A stretch of DNA of 64,000 nucleotides from an uncultured Draconibacterium sp. (GCF_963675065.1 NZ_OY775906.1:474001-538000); one strand, 5' to 3'; shown: positions 34,198-42,640, counted from the first letter of the stretch. Notes: generated by a model from the sequence alone, not told the origin. Program-made: numbers and translations.

Positions 34198-35493
34198 TTA
34201 TTTGCGGTAAAATGAAGGGTATTTGTTGTTAAATCTGTAGCCAAGGCCCAGCATAAGGAAATTAGGCAAGTGAGAATCTTTCACACTGTAACCAATGTGG
34301 ACAAAAGAATTCCTGGTAATTTCTGTTTTAAGGGCTATAACCTGGTAGTAAGCTTTAAGATCGCCTTTGCCGTACAAGGCATTTTTGCCCAGTCCCAGTC
34401 CAACCGTAAAATAAGGCATTACATATTCGGCACGAATCGAAAGCCCTAATGCCAGTTGCTGATTAAGTGGCGGTTTATAAAATACCTGACGAGGTTCCAT
34501 AATATAGTCTTCGGTGTAAACATTGGCACTCCCATCGTAAACGCCATCAAGCGATACGCCCAGTCGCAGTTTGTACCCAAGGTTATACATCGGTGAAAAA
34601 CAAAACCCCATTACCGGGTAAGCTTCCGGCGATGCAATTTGGGTATCCAAAAAATCAACTCCGGTACGGCGCCACGAGCCAAAGAATACAAGATCGTAGC
34701 TAATGTGTTCTTTAAACACAGGAACCATTGATTCAGACGGGAGATTGATTGTTTCCTTTTTCGGAATAAAACTGTATAAAACTCCTGCTTTTACACCTAA
34801 TGTATTAAGTCCGGCATTGGGGAATTTAGTGTTGCCGTTAGAAAAATGAGTGACTGACACTCCAGTGTTAAAATTCAGGTTCTCAGCAAGCATCCAGCTA
34901 AAATAAAAGTTGGTGTTGATGTAGGCGTTTGCTTTCGATCCAATTATGGTGTTGTTGGGGTTGTTTTCAAAATCATACGGTTTCCATCCCAGTGATAAGC
35001 CAAAATTCCACTCGTAGTTTAACGATAGATTATGCGAGATCTGACTCACCCGTGCTCCCTGAAACAGGTAAAATGAAAACGGGCTTCCCAGTTCATTGCT
35101 GTGGCTTAAATTGTAGTGTGCCAGGCCAATTCCCTGATAGGGTGTTCCGTAAATTTTGTCGGCAAGGGTGTTGGGGAAAAAACGAAAGGAATATTTTAAA
35201 TGCGTTGCGAATGAAGATTTGATTGGATTTGAGGTTTTGTTTGCATCTTTAATATAAGGATTTGTAGGCAATATGTAAGCCGGACGAATTTCAATTCCTA
35301 TTCGGTGAATAATGGGGGTTGAGAAAAAAAGTGAGTCGAATGCACCAGGAATAGTTTTGTAATTTTCAGAAAGAGAGTATTCGGTTATTTCGTTGGTTGG
35401 AAGATTTGACTGTTGGGCTTGTGCAATAACAGAAATGAAAAGCAAAAACTTAAAAATGAGAAGTTCCTTCCAATGTATATTAATGCCCTTCAT
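34198..35493 (-). CDS. Outer-membrane acyloxyacyl hydrolase / PagL-like protein
   Basis: 431 residues with an N-terminal signal segment (FKFLLFISVIAQAQQ) and alternating beta-barrel-like strands. The THFSNGNTKFPNAGLNTLG segment (His216, Ser218) matches the PagL-type lipid A 3-O-deacylase motif, in which His and Ser are catalytic. The third acid residue of PagL is not evident at the expected distance. It ends with an aromatic residue cluster typical of outer-membrane barrels (LGLGYRFNNKYPSFYRK). It is longer than PagL (about 170 residues), as usual for the Bacteroidota members labelled acyloxyacyl hydrolase. Lipid A remodelling is inferred, not shown. Confidence 0.7.
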   Translation of the reverse strand: MKGINIHWKELLIFKFLLFISVIAQAQQSNLPTNEITEYSLSENYKTIPGAFDSLFFSTPIIHRIGIEIRPAYILPTNPYIKDANKTSNPIKSSFATHLKYSFRFFPNTLADKIYGTPYQGIGLAHYNLSHSNELGSPFSFYLFQGARVSQISHNLSLNYEWNFGLSLGWKPYDFENNPNNTIIGSKANAYINTNFYFSWMLAENLNFNTGVSVTHFSNGNTKFPNAGLNTLGVKAGVLYSFIPKKETINLPSESMVPVFKEHISYDLVFFGSWRRTGVDFLDTQIASPEAYPVMGFCFSPMYNLGYKLRLGVSLDGVYDGSANVYTEDYIMEPRQVFYKPPLNQQLALGLSIRAEYVMPYFTVGLGLGKNALYGKGDLKAYYQVIALKTEITRNSFVHIGYSVKDSHLPNFLMLGLGYRFNNKYPSFYRK

Positions 35494-35606
35494 ACTTCTT
35501 GTAATCTGTAGAATAAATCCGAAAAGGAATTTAAGGGCGGTAAATATAGGTTTTTATTTGTTGAATAGAATAGAAATCTTACTCGATTAGAAAGAAGAAT
35601 TTATCA

Positions 35607-36362
35607 CTAGTCTTGTCGGTGTTTCGTTTCATTTTGCTCCGAATCTTCTTCATTAACGTTAATTGAACGTGTGTAAGTTGATTCTGAAAAATAATAAGTT
35701 CCGTCATTTTCTTCCTCTTCATCATCGGGTTCATCTTCCCAATCGAACTTTTCACGGCGAACAATATATTTCCGGTAGTAAAATGCAAGTGCCACACCAA
35801 ATATGGCTCCCGACAAATGGCCTTCCCACGAAATTTCGGGACGGATGGGCAACAAACCCCAAACCAGTCCGCCGTAAAGAAAAACCACAATTGCTGAAAG
35901 CGTAAGCAGGCGCACATCGGAGCGAATAATACCACTAACAAAATGAAAGGCTGCCATAGCATAAACTACTCCGCTGGCGCCAATGTGCCAGGCTTCGCGC
36001 CCCATAAACCAGGTGCTGATTCCGGATAAAATGTACAGGAGAAAAAAGATGCGGTATGAAATTCTCCGGTAGAAATAAATGAGCATAAAACCCAGAATAA
36101 AAAAGGGTAGAGAATTGGAAATTAAGTGGCTAAAATCGGAATGAATAAAAGGGGAGAAGAGCACGCCCTGCAAACCATTTACGTGTCGTGGAAAAATACC
36201 CAATTTCACAAAGCTTAAACCCGAAGTTAGCTCTATTATCTTGACAATCCATAAGGCCAAAACAAAAATGGCCGGAAACAAGAGACTGTGGAAAAAGATC
36301 TTTTTCTCCATTTCCGGATCAAGATTTTTGGGATTGCTTGGATAATAGCGAAATAATGGCAT
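35607..36362 (-). CDS. Rhomboid-family intramembrane serine protease
   Basis: Start chosen at ATG 36362 (MPLFRYYPSNPK, 251 residues). The frame is open 41 codons further, but that stretch runs into a dispersed repeat and is not family-like. Six membrane helices; catalytic Ser130 in GASG and His182 in EGHLSG, plus HSDFSHLISNSLPFF, the conserved His/Asn helix. Rhomboids cut transmembrane substrates within the bilayer; the substrate is unknown. The C-terminal tail after the last helix is very acidic (DEPDDEEEEND), cytoplasmic and specific to this protein. The gene sits between the PagL-like gene and threonine aldolase. Confidence 0.92.
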   Translation of the reverse strand: MPLFRYYPSNPKNLDPEMEKKIFFHSLLFPAIFVLALWIVKIIELTSGLSFVKLGIFPRHVNGLQGVLFSPFIHSDFSHLISNSLPFFILGFMLIYFYRRISYRIFFLLYILSGISTWFMGREAWHIGASGVVYAMAAFHFVSGIIRSDVRLLTLSAIVVFLYGGLVWGLLPIRPEISWEGHLSGAIFGVALAFYYRKYIVRREKFDWEDEPDDEEEENDGTYYFSESTYTRSINVNEEDSEQNETKHRQD

Positions 36363-36416
36363 ACAGTTTAAATATAGGATTTTTCTTGTGATGTGGTAAC
36401 TACAAATAATTTGAGT

Positions 36417-36514
36417 TGTCATTTCGACGAAGAATGAGGAGAAATCTCTCACAATTGGAACAGATTTAGCTCCGCTGATTTTCAATTCTCAGTCGTGCCT
36501 CCTACGAAATGACA
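36417..36514. repeat. Dispersed palindromic repeat, copy 2 (TGTCATTTCGACG...AATGACA)
   Basis: 98 bases between the rhomboid and threonine aldolase genes. It begins TGTCATTTCGACGAAGAATG, contains GGAGAAATCTCTCACAATTG and CTCAGTCGT, and ends CCTACGAAATGACA. The ends are inverted repeats, and several blocks match copy 1 at 10021-10100. Confidence 0.8.
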
Positions 36515-36519
36515 GAATA

Positions 36520-37545
36520 TCAATTCAGCAGTTCTTTAATCAACTTCACGAAGTCATAAATCTCCTCTTCGGTGGTGTCAAATGATGTCATCCAACGTAC
36601 TTCCGATAATATTTCGTCCCACATGTAAAAAAAGAAACGTTCGCGCAGCGGCTCTATAATTTCTTTCGGAACGATAGCAAAAACACCATTTGCAGAAACT
36701 GGTTGTGTAATTTTTATCTCCGGAATTTTTGCCACTTCAGCTTCCAGCAATTTGGCCATTTTATTGGAATGCGATGCTGTTTCTTTCCAAAGATCGTTCT
36801 CGAGGTAGGCAATAAACTGTGCACCCACATAACGCATTTTCGAGAACAACTGCATACTTTGTTTGCGCAGGTATTTGGTTTGTTTTGTCAACTCTGGATT
36901 AAAAAACAGAACCGCTTCACCCATCATCATGCCGTTTTTTGTGCCACCGAATGATAGCACATCAACACCACAATCTATAGTAAATTCACGGAAGTCCATA
37001 TCGAGCGCAACCGATGCGTTGGCAATTCGAGCGCCGTCCATGTGTAAATACATATCATATTCGTGCGCCAAATCAGCCAGCGCTTTTATTTCATCGGGCG
37101 AGTATACCGTTCCCATTTCAGTAACCTGCGAAATGGAAATTACCCTGGGCTGCGAGTGGTGTTCAAAATCAAAACCTTTTAAATGGGGAAGCACTGCTTC
37201 GGGCGTAACTTTTCCATTTACCGGCTCAACAGGAATGAGCTTGCAGCCGGTAAATTTTTCAGGTGCTCCACATTCGTCTTCCTGAATGTGGGCTGTTTCG
37301 GCACAAATTATCGAGTTAAAACTTTGGGTAAGGGTTGATAAACTCAATACGTTGGCGCCGGTGCCATTAAAAACAAAAAATACCTCGGTGGCGGCACCAA
37401 ACTTCTCTTTAAAAATATCGATGGCTTTAGCCGTGAACGGGTCGCTGCCATAACCCACAACGTGTCCCTGGTTAGCCTCTTCCATCGCTTTTAAAATCGC
37501 CGGATGAACACCTGAATTATTGTCGCTTGCAAATCCTTTAAACAT
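36520..37545 (-). CDS. ltaE: Low-specificity L-threonine aldolase (PLP-dependent)
   Basis: 341 residues of fold-type I PLP enzyme. Seen: MFKGFASDNNSGVHP at the N-terminus, the cofactor-stacking HIQEDECGAPE region, LHMDGARIANA with the PLP-binding Asp, and FGGTKNG with Lys203 as the internal aldimine. It splits L-threonine or L-allo-threonine to glycine and acetaldehyde. A beta-eliminating lyase-family relative is the alternative. It is divergent from the GOLPH3-like gene. Its stop lies 5 bases before the dispersed repeat copy 2. Confidence 0.92.
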   Translation of the reverse strand: MFKGFASDNNSGVHPAILKAMEEANQGHVVGYGSDPFTAKAIDIFKEKFGAATEVFFVFNGTGANVLSLSTLTQSFNSIICAETAHIQEDECGAPEKFTGCKLIPVEPVNGKVTPEAVLPHLKGFDFEHHSQPRVISISQVTEMGTVYSPDEIKALADLAHEYDMYLHMDGARIANASVALDMDFREFTIDCGVDVLSFGGTKNGMMMGEAVLFFNPELTKQTKYLRKQSMQLFSKMRYVGAQFIAYLENDLWKETASHSNKMAKLLEAEVAKIPEIKITQPVSANGVFAIVPKEIIEPLRERFFFYMWDEILSEVRWMTSFDTTEEEIYDFVKLIKELLN

Positions 37546-37720
37546 ATTTTAGAATGATCTAATAGCTGACCGCTGCAAATTCGTTCAATCGTCAATTCCG
37601 ATGAGATGATAGAAATTGAGTCGGCCGGAATCGGGTAGCGACTTTGCAGAATCAGTTGGTTTATTTGTAATTTTAACTAATATTATCGTACGAATTAAGC
37701 AAGAAAAAACTAAATATTAT

Positions 37721-38392
37721 ATGGATCAGCAAATTCCTTTAGCTCAAAAAATTTATTTTCTTGGTATTCATCCCGAAAAGGGTGGAATTCGTTCAGGATC
37801 TGCTTCTGCAATGCATTTTGTAGTTATTGGCACACTTCTGATGGATTTGTACCTGCAAAAGAAAATTAAATTTGAAGGAAAAAGAGTTCATGTTCTTTCC
37901 ACAAAATCAGATAACGAATTGCATCGGTTTGTCCTTGGAAAAATGAGCCAGGCTAAATCACCCAAAAAGATTTCAACCTGGATTAGTAAACTCAATTATT
38001 CGCAGAAATTTATCAGGAATGAAGTGCAAAAAGGATTGGTAGCGAAACGACTGATACGATTGGAAGACAAAAGTTTTTTGTTTTTCAAATGGAAAAAGCC
38101 TGTTGTTTTGAATAAACAGGTGTTATACCGAATGATATCGGAGATTGATACCCAGATTTTTAAAGGAACAACTGCCGAAGATGAACTGATTTTTCTATCG
38201 TTTCTGGAGCCGGCGGCTATATTGCGAATCATCTATCAAGACCGGAGAAAGAGGAAACAGGCCAGAGAACGACTAAAACAAATGATGGTTAAAAACCGGG
38301 TGTCGGGTGCTGTTGCCGATGCTATTGCTGCATCGCAAGCTATTGCCGCTTCAGTGGCGGCAAGTGCTGCTGCCACATCGGCTGCCACATAG
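37721..38392 (+). CDS. GOLPH3/VPS74 (GPP34)-domain protein
   Basis: Start chosen at ATG 37721 (MDQQIPLAQKIYFLGIHPEKGG, 223 residues); the frame extends upstream, but without family-like sequence. The all-helical pattern matches the GPP34 domain: IYFLGIHPEKGGIRSGSASAMHFVVIGTLLMDLYLQKKIKF, split near residues 11-50, then a KISTWISKL segment and VQKGLVAKRLIRLEDK. In eukaryotes GOLPH3 binds phosphatidylinositol-4-phosphate and retains Golgi glycosyltransferases; the bacterial role is unknown. The Ala/Ser-rich tail (from about residue 195) is unusual. The next gene, 11 bases on, encodes a two-helix membrane protein and is a possible partner. Confidence 0.75.
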   Translation: MDQQIPLAQKIYFLGIHPEKGGIRSGSASAMHFVVIGTLLMDLYLQKKIKFEGKRVHVLSTKSDNELHRFVLGKMSQAKSPKKISTWISKLNYSQKFIRNEVQKGLVAKRLIRLEDKSFLFFKWKKPVVLNKQVLYRMISEIDTQIFKGTTAEDELIFLSFLEPAAILRIIYQDRRKRKQARERLKQMMVKNRVSGAVADAIAASQAIAASVAASAAATSAAT

Positions 38393-38403
38393 AACCTAAA
38401 ACA

Positions 38404-38724
38404 ATGGAGAAGCTCAAAAAAATAATTCTGTACATCTCAGGGCCGGGCGTCTTGTTTTTTGAACTGGTTGCCTTATTCATGCATGTGTTCACGCCTGTTA
38501 ACATGCGCCCATGGCTAATCGGTGGGCTGATTGTCTTTTTTGTGCTTTTTATTCCGCTATATGCCTATGAGTATTTCCGGCAGGAATTTGGGAAAAAGGA
38601 TAAGTCAATCAGCTTTAATAAGAATAAAAGCCGCACCGAGTGGCGTGGAGGCAATATTCACGGGAAGGTTCCGACAAAAACAAAGGCACCGGGCAAATAC
38701 TTTAACAAAAATTCTACTCATTAA
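38404..38724 (+). CDS. Small two-helix membrane protein of unknown function
   Basis: 106 residues. Two membrane helices (ILYISGPGVLFFELVALFMHVF and PWLIGGLIVFFVLFIPLYAY) are separated by a short loop, then a basic cytoplasmic tail rich in Lys and Gly (KNKSRTEWRGGNIHGKVPTKTK). No family recognised. It lies 11 bases after the GOLPH3-like gene and is probably co-transcribed and functionally linked with it. Its last 11 bases overlap the end of the convergent glutathione peroxidase gene. Confidence 0.7.
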   Translation: MEKLKKIILYISGPGVLFFELVALFMHVFTPVNMRPWLIGGLIVFFVLFIPLYAYEYFRQEFGKKDKSISFNKNKSRTEWRGGNIHGKVPTKTKAPGKYFNKNSTH

Positions 38725-39244
38725 GCCAGTTAATAATTTTGTCGCTTAACGGACTTTTGGGTGGTCCCACGAAATCTACCACTTTACCTTCTTCGTCAAT
38801 CATAAACTTTTGAAAATTCCACCAGACTTTTGCATCGAGAGTCCCATTTTCTTCACTGTTCATTAACCACTGATACACCGGCGGAGGATTGTCCTTTATC
38901 GATATTTTTTCCATGAGCGTAAAACTGATGGGGTATTGGGCGCAAAAAGTTTTTATTGTTTCGTTGTCTCCGGGTTCTTGTTTCCCAAAATCGTTGCACG
39001 GAAAAGCAACAATCTCAAAATCATCGCCGCCATATTCTTCATAAAGTTCCTGCAGCTTTTCGTATTGCGGTGTTAACATACATTCCGATGCTGTATTTAC
39101 GATCAGAACTTTTTTGCCTTTCAGGCTCGAAAAATGTAGTGTGTCGCCATCAATCGTACGGGCCGAAAAGTCGTATAATGTTTTATATTGAGCCACAACA
39201 GTAGTGCTACAAAACAGCAGAATAAAAAAGATATATTTTCTCAT
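38714..39244 (-). CDS. Glutathione peroxidase family protein (exported)
   Basis: Start chosen at ATG 39244 (176 residues), giving a clean signal peptide (MRKYIFFILLFCSTTVVAQ); an earlier ATG at 39268 would add eight residues. The peroxidase active site is NTASECMLTPQYEKLQ, with Cys55 in place of selenocysteine. The Gln of FPCNDFGKQEPG and the Trp-Asn of WWNFQKFM complete the tetrad. It reduces peroxides, most likely with thioredoxin-like donors rather than glutathione. The export signal suggests periplasmic detoxification. It converges with and overlaps the preceding plus-strand gene by 11 bases. Confidence 0.93.
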   Translation of the reverse strand: MRKYIFFILLFCSTTVVAQYKTLYDFSARTIDGDTLHFSSLKGKKVLIVNTASECMLTPQYEKLQELYEEYGGDDFEIVAFPCNDFGKQEPGDNETIKTFCAQYPISFTLMEKISIKDNPPPVYQWLMNSEENGTLDAKVWWNFQKFMIDEEGKVVDFVGPPKSPLSDKIINWLNE

Positions 39245-39331
39245 GTTTATTAAGCTTTTAACTATCAAACTGTTCTAAAAATACCATATTCGATGTTAAT
39301 AAAAAAACGCTGCTAAAAAGCCATATTTAAT

Positions 39332-39339
39332 TATCTTTG
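39332..39339 (+). promoter_or_regulatory. Candidate -7 element of dnaX
   Basis: TATCTTTG matches TAnnTTTG and ends 19 bases before the dnaX ATG at 39359. No clear -33 TTTG is found. Confidence 0.35.
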
Positions 39340-39358
39340 GTCAACTTCTAAAGTGAAT

Positions 39359-40462
39359 ATGGAGAATTTTATTGTATCAGCACGAAAATACAGACCGGAC
39401 TCGTTTCAGACGGTTGTTGCACAAGCATCGATTACCAACACGCTAAAGAATGCTATTAAAAGCAATCAACTGGCGCATGCCTATTTGTTTTGCGGGCCGC
39501 GAGGTGTGGGGAAAACTACTTGTGCACGTATTTTTGCCAAAACAATAAACTGTACAAATCTTACAAATGAAACTGAAGCTTGTAACGAATGCGAGTCGTG
39601 TACTTCGTTTAACAGTAGCCGTTCGTTTAATATTCACGAATTAGATGCCGCATCGAATAACTCGGTTGATGATATCCGGAACCTGACCGATCAGGTACGT
39701 GTGCCACCGCAAATGGGGAAATACAGCGTGTATATCATCGATGAGGTTCACATGTTGTCATCGCAGGCTTTTAACGCTTTCCTAAAAACGTTGGAAGAGC
39801 CGCCAAAACATGCCATTTTTATTTTGGCTACCACCGAAAAACATAAGATCATCCCAACCATTCTTTCGCGTTGCCAGATCTTTGATTTTAACCGGATTGG
39901 TGTTTCTGATATTTCAGAGCATTTGGAATATGTGGCTAAAAGCGAAAATGTTGAAGTAGAAGGCGAAGGATTGAATATTATTGCGCAAAAAGCGGATGGT
40001 GCCATGCGTGATGCGCTATCGATTTTCGACCAGATCGTTAGTTTCTCAGGTAAAAAAATCACGTATCAGGATGTAATTACCAACCTGAATGTGTTGGACT
40101 ATGATTACTATTTCCGCCTGGTTGATGAGTTTATGAAAAACAATGTAACTGAGGTGATGGTGATTTTTAATGATATCCTGAACCATGGTTTCGACGGGCA
40201 TCATTTTATAACCGGGCTTAGTAGCCATTTCAGAGATCTGTTGGTTTGTAAAGATCCGGTAACGATACAATTGCTGGAAGTTGGTGGCGACATTAAAGAA
40301 CGCTACCGTACACAGGCTGCAGCTACCGAAAGTGACTTTTTGCTGGATGCGATGCAAATTGCCAACACTTGCGATATACAGTACAAAACGAGTCAGAACA
40401 AACGTCTGCTTATTGAGCTGGCTTTGATTCGGATAGCACAGCTAACCTTAAAAAAAAAATAG
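39359..40462 (+). CDS. dnaX: DNA polymerase III clamp-loader subunit, gamma-like (zero-frame) product
   Basis: Start chosen at ATG 39359 (MENFIVSARKYRPDSF); an in-frame GTG lies two codons upstream. 367 residues cover the AAA+ clamp-loader motor and the clamp-loader collar domain. Seen: Walker A GPRGVGKTT, the four-Cys zinc module (C...CNECESC), Walker B VYIIDEVHMLS, and the SRC motif (LSRCQIFDF). It loads the sliding clamp at the replication fork. The frame ends LTLKKK-TAG immediately after ten A residues. A tau-like C-terminal part continues in the -1 frame (40459-41109), so this product corresponds to the short form made without a frameshift. Confidence 0.95.
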   Translation: MENFIVSARKYRPDSFQTVVAQASITNTLKNAIKSNQLAHAYLFCGPRGVGKTTCARIFAKTINCTNLTNETEACNECESCTSFNSSRSFNIHELDAASNNSVDDIRNLTDQVRVPPQMGKYSVYIIDEVHMLSSQAFNAFLKTLEEPPKHAIFILATTEKHKIIPTILSRCQIFDFNRIGVSDISEHLEYVAKSENVEVEGEGLNIIAQKADGAMRDALSIFDQIVSFSGKKITYQDVITNLNVLDYDYYFRLVDEFMKNNVTEVMVIFNDILNHGFDGHHFITGLSSHFRDLLVCKDPVTIQLLEVGGDIKERYRTQAAATESDFLLDAMQIANTCDIQYKTSQNKRLLIELALIRIAQLTLKKK

Positions 40463-40487
40463 CTGAAGGTCAGGATGACATCCTTGA
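40448..40487 (+). promoter_or_regulatory. Candidate programmed frameshift / transcriptional slippage site in dnaX
   Basis: TTA followed by an uninterrupted A10 (40450-40459) and directly by the zero-frame stop TAG (40460-40462). Ten bases after the A run, TCAGGAT (40470-40476) and ATCCTTGA (40480-40487) form a short hairpin with loop GAC and one bulged T. A one-base backward slip, or one extra A in the mRNA, joins the two dnaX frames. Confidence 0.7.
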
Positions 40488-41109
40488 ACCCATTTTTTCG
40501 GGCAAAAACCTGCCCGACGAAAAGCTTGCAACTCAACCCAAAATTCAGTCAGTAAAGTCGCCACAACAGGATATTCAACCGGAACAACCGGTAAATTCAG
40601 CACGGGCAACACCAACCAAAAGATTAGTAAAACGTTCGGGTCGCGGGCATGGTACAACGTCGATTAAGAGAGCTTTGAAAGGCGATTTTGATGATGAGAA
40701 AAAACAATTGTCAGCAAAAGAGCAGTTTAAACTTTACTCAAAAGCTGATGAAACAGAACCGTTTACAGCAGAACAGTTGGAAGAAAAGTGGAAAGAGTTT
40801 CTGCCACGACTGGATGATCGCCCAAGTTTAAAAGCTACCTTGTCGATTTTACCAACGATTCAGGAAGACTGGACTTTGTTGCTGGAAGTGGACAACCGTA
40901 TTCAGGATGAATTATTGGTAAGTATAAAGCCGGAGCTGATTTCATACTTACGGAAAGAATTACACAACTCGAAGATCAACTTAAAAACGGTAGTTTCGGA
41001 TATTAAGAGGGAGAAAGTGATTTATTCGGATATTGAAAAGTACCAGGAAATGGCCAAGAAGAATCCAAACCTGGCTTTACTGAAACGAACTTTAAACCTC
41101 GATTTTTAA
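40459..41109 (+). CDS. dnaX: dnaX tau-like C-terminal extension (-1 frame)
   Basis: This frame is open from the A10 run (first codon ATA 40459) to TAA 41107-41109, 216 residues. It starts IAEGQDDILEPIFSGK, has a Pro/Gln-rich linker and a basic stretch (TPTKRLVKRSGRG), then a compact helical domain (EQFKLYSKADETEPFTAEQL, KWKEFLPRL) typical of the C-terminal part of Bacteroidota DnaX. Joined to the zero-frame part it gives about 583 residues, a normal DnaX length. It has no convincing start codon or ribosome site of its own, so it should be read as part of dnaX. It converges on pdxH with a 7-base gap. Confidence 0.88.
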   Translation: MAEGQDDILEPIFSGKNLPDEKLATQPKIQSVKSPQQDIQPEQPVNSARATPTKRLVKRSGRGHGTTSIKRALKGDFDDEKKQLSAKEQFKLYSKADETEPFTAEQLEEKWKEFLPRLDDRPSLKATLSILPTIQEDWTLLLEVDNRIQDELLVSIKPELISYLRKELHNSKINLKTVVSDIKREKVIYSDIEKYQEMAKKNPNLALLKRTLNLDF

Positions 41110-41116
41110 TCAAAAA

Positions 41117-41752
41117 TCATGGAGACAGGCGTTTGATTTTCCAATCGTTTTCAATTAACTCATAAACAATTCGGTCGTGCAGACGACTTTCGCGGCCCTG
41201 CCAAAATTCTATTTTTACCGGACGAACCAGGTAGCCGCCCCAATTCTCAGGGAATTCAGGATGGTCTCCTTGTAAGGCATTTTGTAACGATCTATATTGT
41301 TCTTCCAGTTTGCTTCTGGAAGTCAGGATGTTGCTCTGAGCAGATGCACAAGCTGCAATCTGACTTTCTAAAGGACGTGATTTGAAATACTTTATAGATG
41401 TTTCTCTTGATGTTTTTTCAGCAATGCCGTCAATGCGCACTTGTCGCTCCAGTTCAGGCCAAAAGAAATGTAGACCAACCTTATTGTTCTTTTCAATAGC
41501 TTTTCCTTTTTGGCTATCGTAATTGGTAAAAAAAGTAAATCCGTCAACCGAAATATCTTTCAACAGTACAATTCGCGATTGCGGAAAACCATCGGCTGTT
41601 GCTGTAATCAGGCTCATCGCCGAGAAATCGTTTACGTTGGCATGTTGCGCATCGTTTAGCCATTCTTTAAATTGATCAATAGGGGAAGTTGCAACACTTT
41701 GTTTGCTTAGTGCTGCAAATCTGTATTCTCTTCTTACGGTATCTAATTTCAT
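41117..41752 (-). CDS. pdxH: Pyridoxamine 5'-phosphate oxidase
   Basis: Start chosen at ATG 41752 (MKLDTVRREYRFAALSKQ, 211 residues), which matches the family's usual N-terminus and length; the frame extends 31 codons further without family similarity. Seen: MSLITATADGFPQSRIVLLKD, FFTNYDSQKG, the FMN/PLP-binding FFWPELERQVRI, and the C-terminal PENWGGYLVRPVKIEFWQGR..RLHDR signature. It oxidises pyridoxamine or pyridoxine phosphate to PLP with FMN and O2. Oxygen dependence suggests the cell meets some oxygen. It is transcribed alone. Confidence 0.96.
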   Translation of the reverse strand: MKLDTVRREYRFAALSKQSVATSPIDQFKEWLNDAQHANVNDFSAMSLITATADGFPQSRIVLLKDISVDGFTFFTNYDSQKGKAIEKNNKVGLHFFWPELERQVRIDGIAEKTSRETSIKYFKSRPLESQIAACASAQSNILTSRSKLEEQYRSLQNALQGDHPEFPENWGGYLVRPVKIEFWQGRESRLHDRIVYELIENDWKIKRLSP

Positions 41753-41975
41753 TATTCTTCGCTGTTTTAGCGGTTTACTATCATTCGGTGTTGGTGGGGC
41801 ATAATCTGTCAGCATAACCACAAACAGAATATTTTGTTTACACATTTTCGCTTAACTGAACCTTTTATTTTTGGCGTTGTTTTAATTAAAAGACAACTAT
41901 GTCTTTTAATTTGCAGGAATACCTGTCTTCAACCTGCAGGACTACAAAACCGTTTTAAATTTAAATTATAGCCGT

Positions 41976-42584
41976 ATGAAAAAATTAGTTTTTGTTTTAG
42001 GAATTCTACTTAGTGTGAATGTTGCTTTTGCCGGAGACGGAAAACAGCTGGCAATTGGCGATAAAGCTGTTCATACCGATGTAAAAATGAAAGATGTATC
42101 AGGAGCCGAAATATCATTAAGTGATGCCACTCAGGAAAATGGACTTTTAGTGTTGTTTTCGTGTAATACTTGCCCGTTTGTAGTGGCCTGGGAAGACCGA
42201 TTCAACGAGGTAAAAAAATGGGCAGATAACAACGATGTTGGAATGATCGTATTAAACTCAAATTATCAGAAGCGTGATGGAGCCGACAGTTTCGAAGAGA
42301 TGAAGAAAAAGGCAGAAGCTGAAGGATACAATTTCAATTACGTGGTTGACAAAGAAAGTAAAATTGCCAATGCTTTTGGTGGACAGACAACGCCGCATGT
42401 ATTTTTATTTGATGGCGATATGAAACTTGCTTATAAAGGAGCAATTGATGATAATTATAAAGATGCTGAAGGTGTTACACAAGCGTATTTGAAAGAAGCA
42501 CTTATCAGTTTGGGAAATGACAAAAACATTGCCATTGCCGAAACTAAACCTTTAGGATGTGGAATTAAGCGAAAAGTTGATTAA
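41976..42584 (+). CDS. Secreted thioredoxin-like/peroxiredoxin-like protein
   Basis: 202 residues with a signal peptide (MKKLVFVLGILLSVNVAFAG). Thioredoxin-fold of the AhpC/TSA-redoxin type, with the redox motif CNTCPFVVAWEDRF and VLNSNYQKRDGADSFEEM. The cis-Pro region is GGQTTPHVFLFD. CNTCP-type proteins in Bacteroidota are annotated as thioredoxin family proteins; the partner is unknown. Periplasmic disulfide or peroxide reduction is inferred. The end (KPLGCGIKRKVD) carries one extra Cys. It shares a bidirectional terminator with rsmD. Confidence 0.85.
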   Translation: MKKLVFVLGILLSVNVAFAGDGKQLAIGDKAVHTDVKMKDVSGAEISLSDATQENGLLVLFSCNTCPFVVAWEDRFNEVKKWADNNDVGMIVLNSNYQKRDGADSFEEMKKKAEAEGYNFNYVVDKESKIANAFGGQTTPHVFLFDGDMKLAYKGAIDDNYKDAEGVTQAYLKEALISLGNDKNIAIAETKPLGCGIKRKVD

Positions 42585-42609
42585 TTATAGTTTTGATTTA
42601 AAATTTAAG

Positions 42610-42640
42610 AAACTCTCATCCGTAACGGATGGGAGTTTTT
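42610..42640. terminator. Bidirectional terminator between the thioredoxin-like gene and rsmD
   Basis: A 13-pair stem with one G-T wobble: AAACTCTCATCCG (42610-42622), loop TAA, CGGATGGGAGTTT (42626-42638), then more T. Confidence 0.85.

Noticed and set aside
36363..36485. N-terminal extension of the rhomboid frame
   Set aside because: It lies over the dispersed repeat and lacks family similarity; ATG 36362 gives the normal rhomboid N-terminus.
37616..37720. Longer GOLPH3-like protein from 37616
   Set aside because: The extra 35 residues are not family-like; the ATG at 37721 directly precedes the conserved domain.
37996..38392. Ala-rich GOLPH3 tail read as a frameshift artefact
   Set aside because: The frame is continuous, codon use looks like the rest of the gene, and the next gene follows after 11 bases.
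40675..41109. Independent 144-residue gene starting at TTG 40675
   Set aside because: The same frame is open back to the A10 run at 40459 and looks like a DnaX tail; it has no ribosome site.
41753..41845. Longer pdxH start
   Set aside because: The family N-terminus and normal length begin at ATG 41752.
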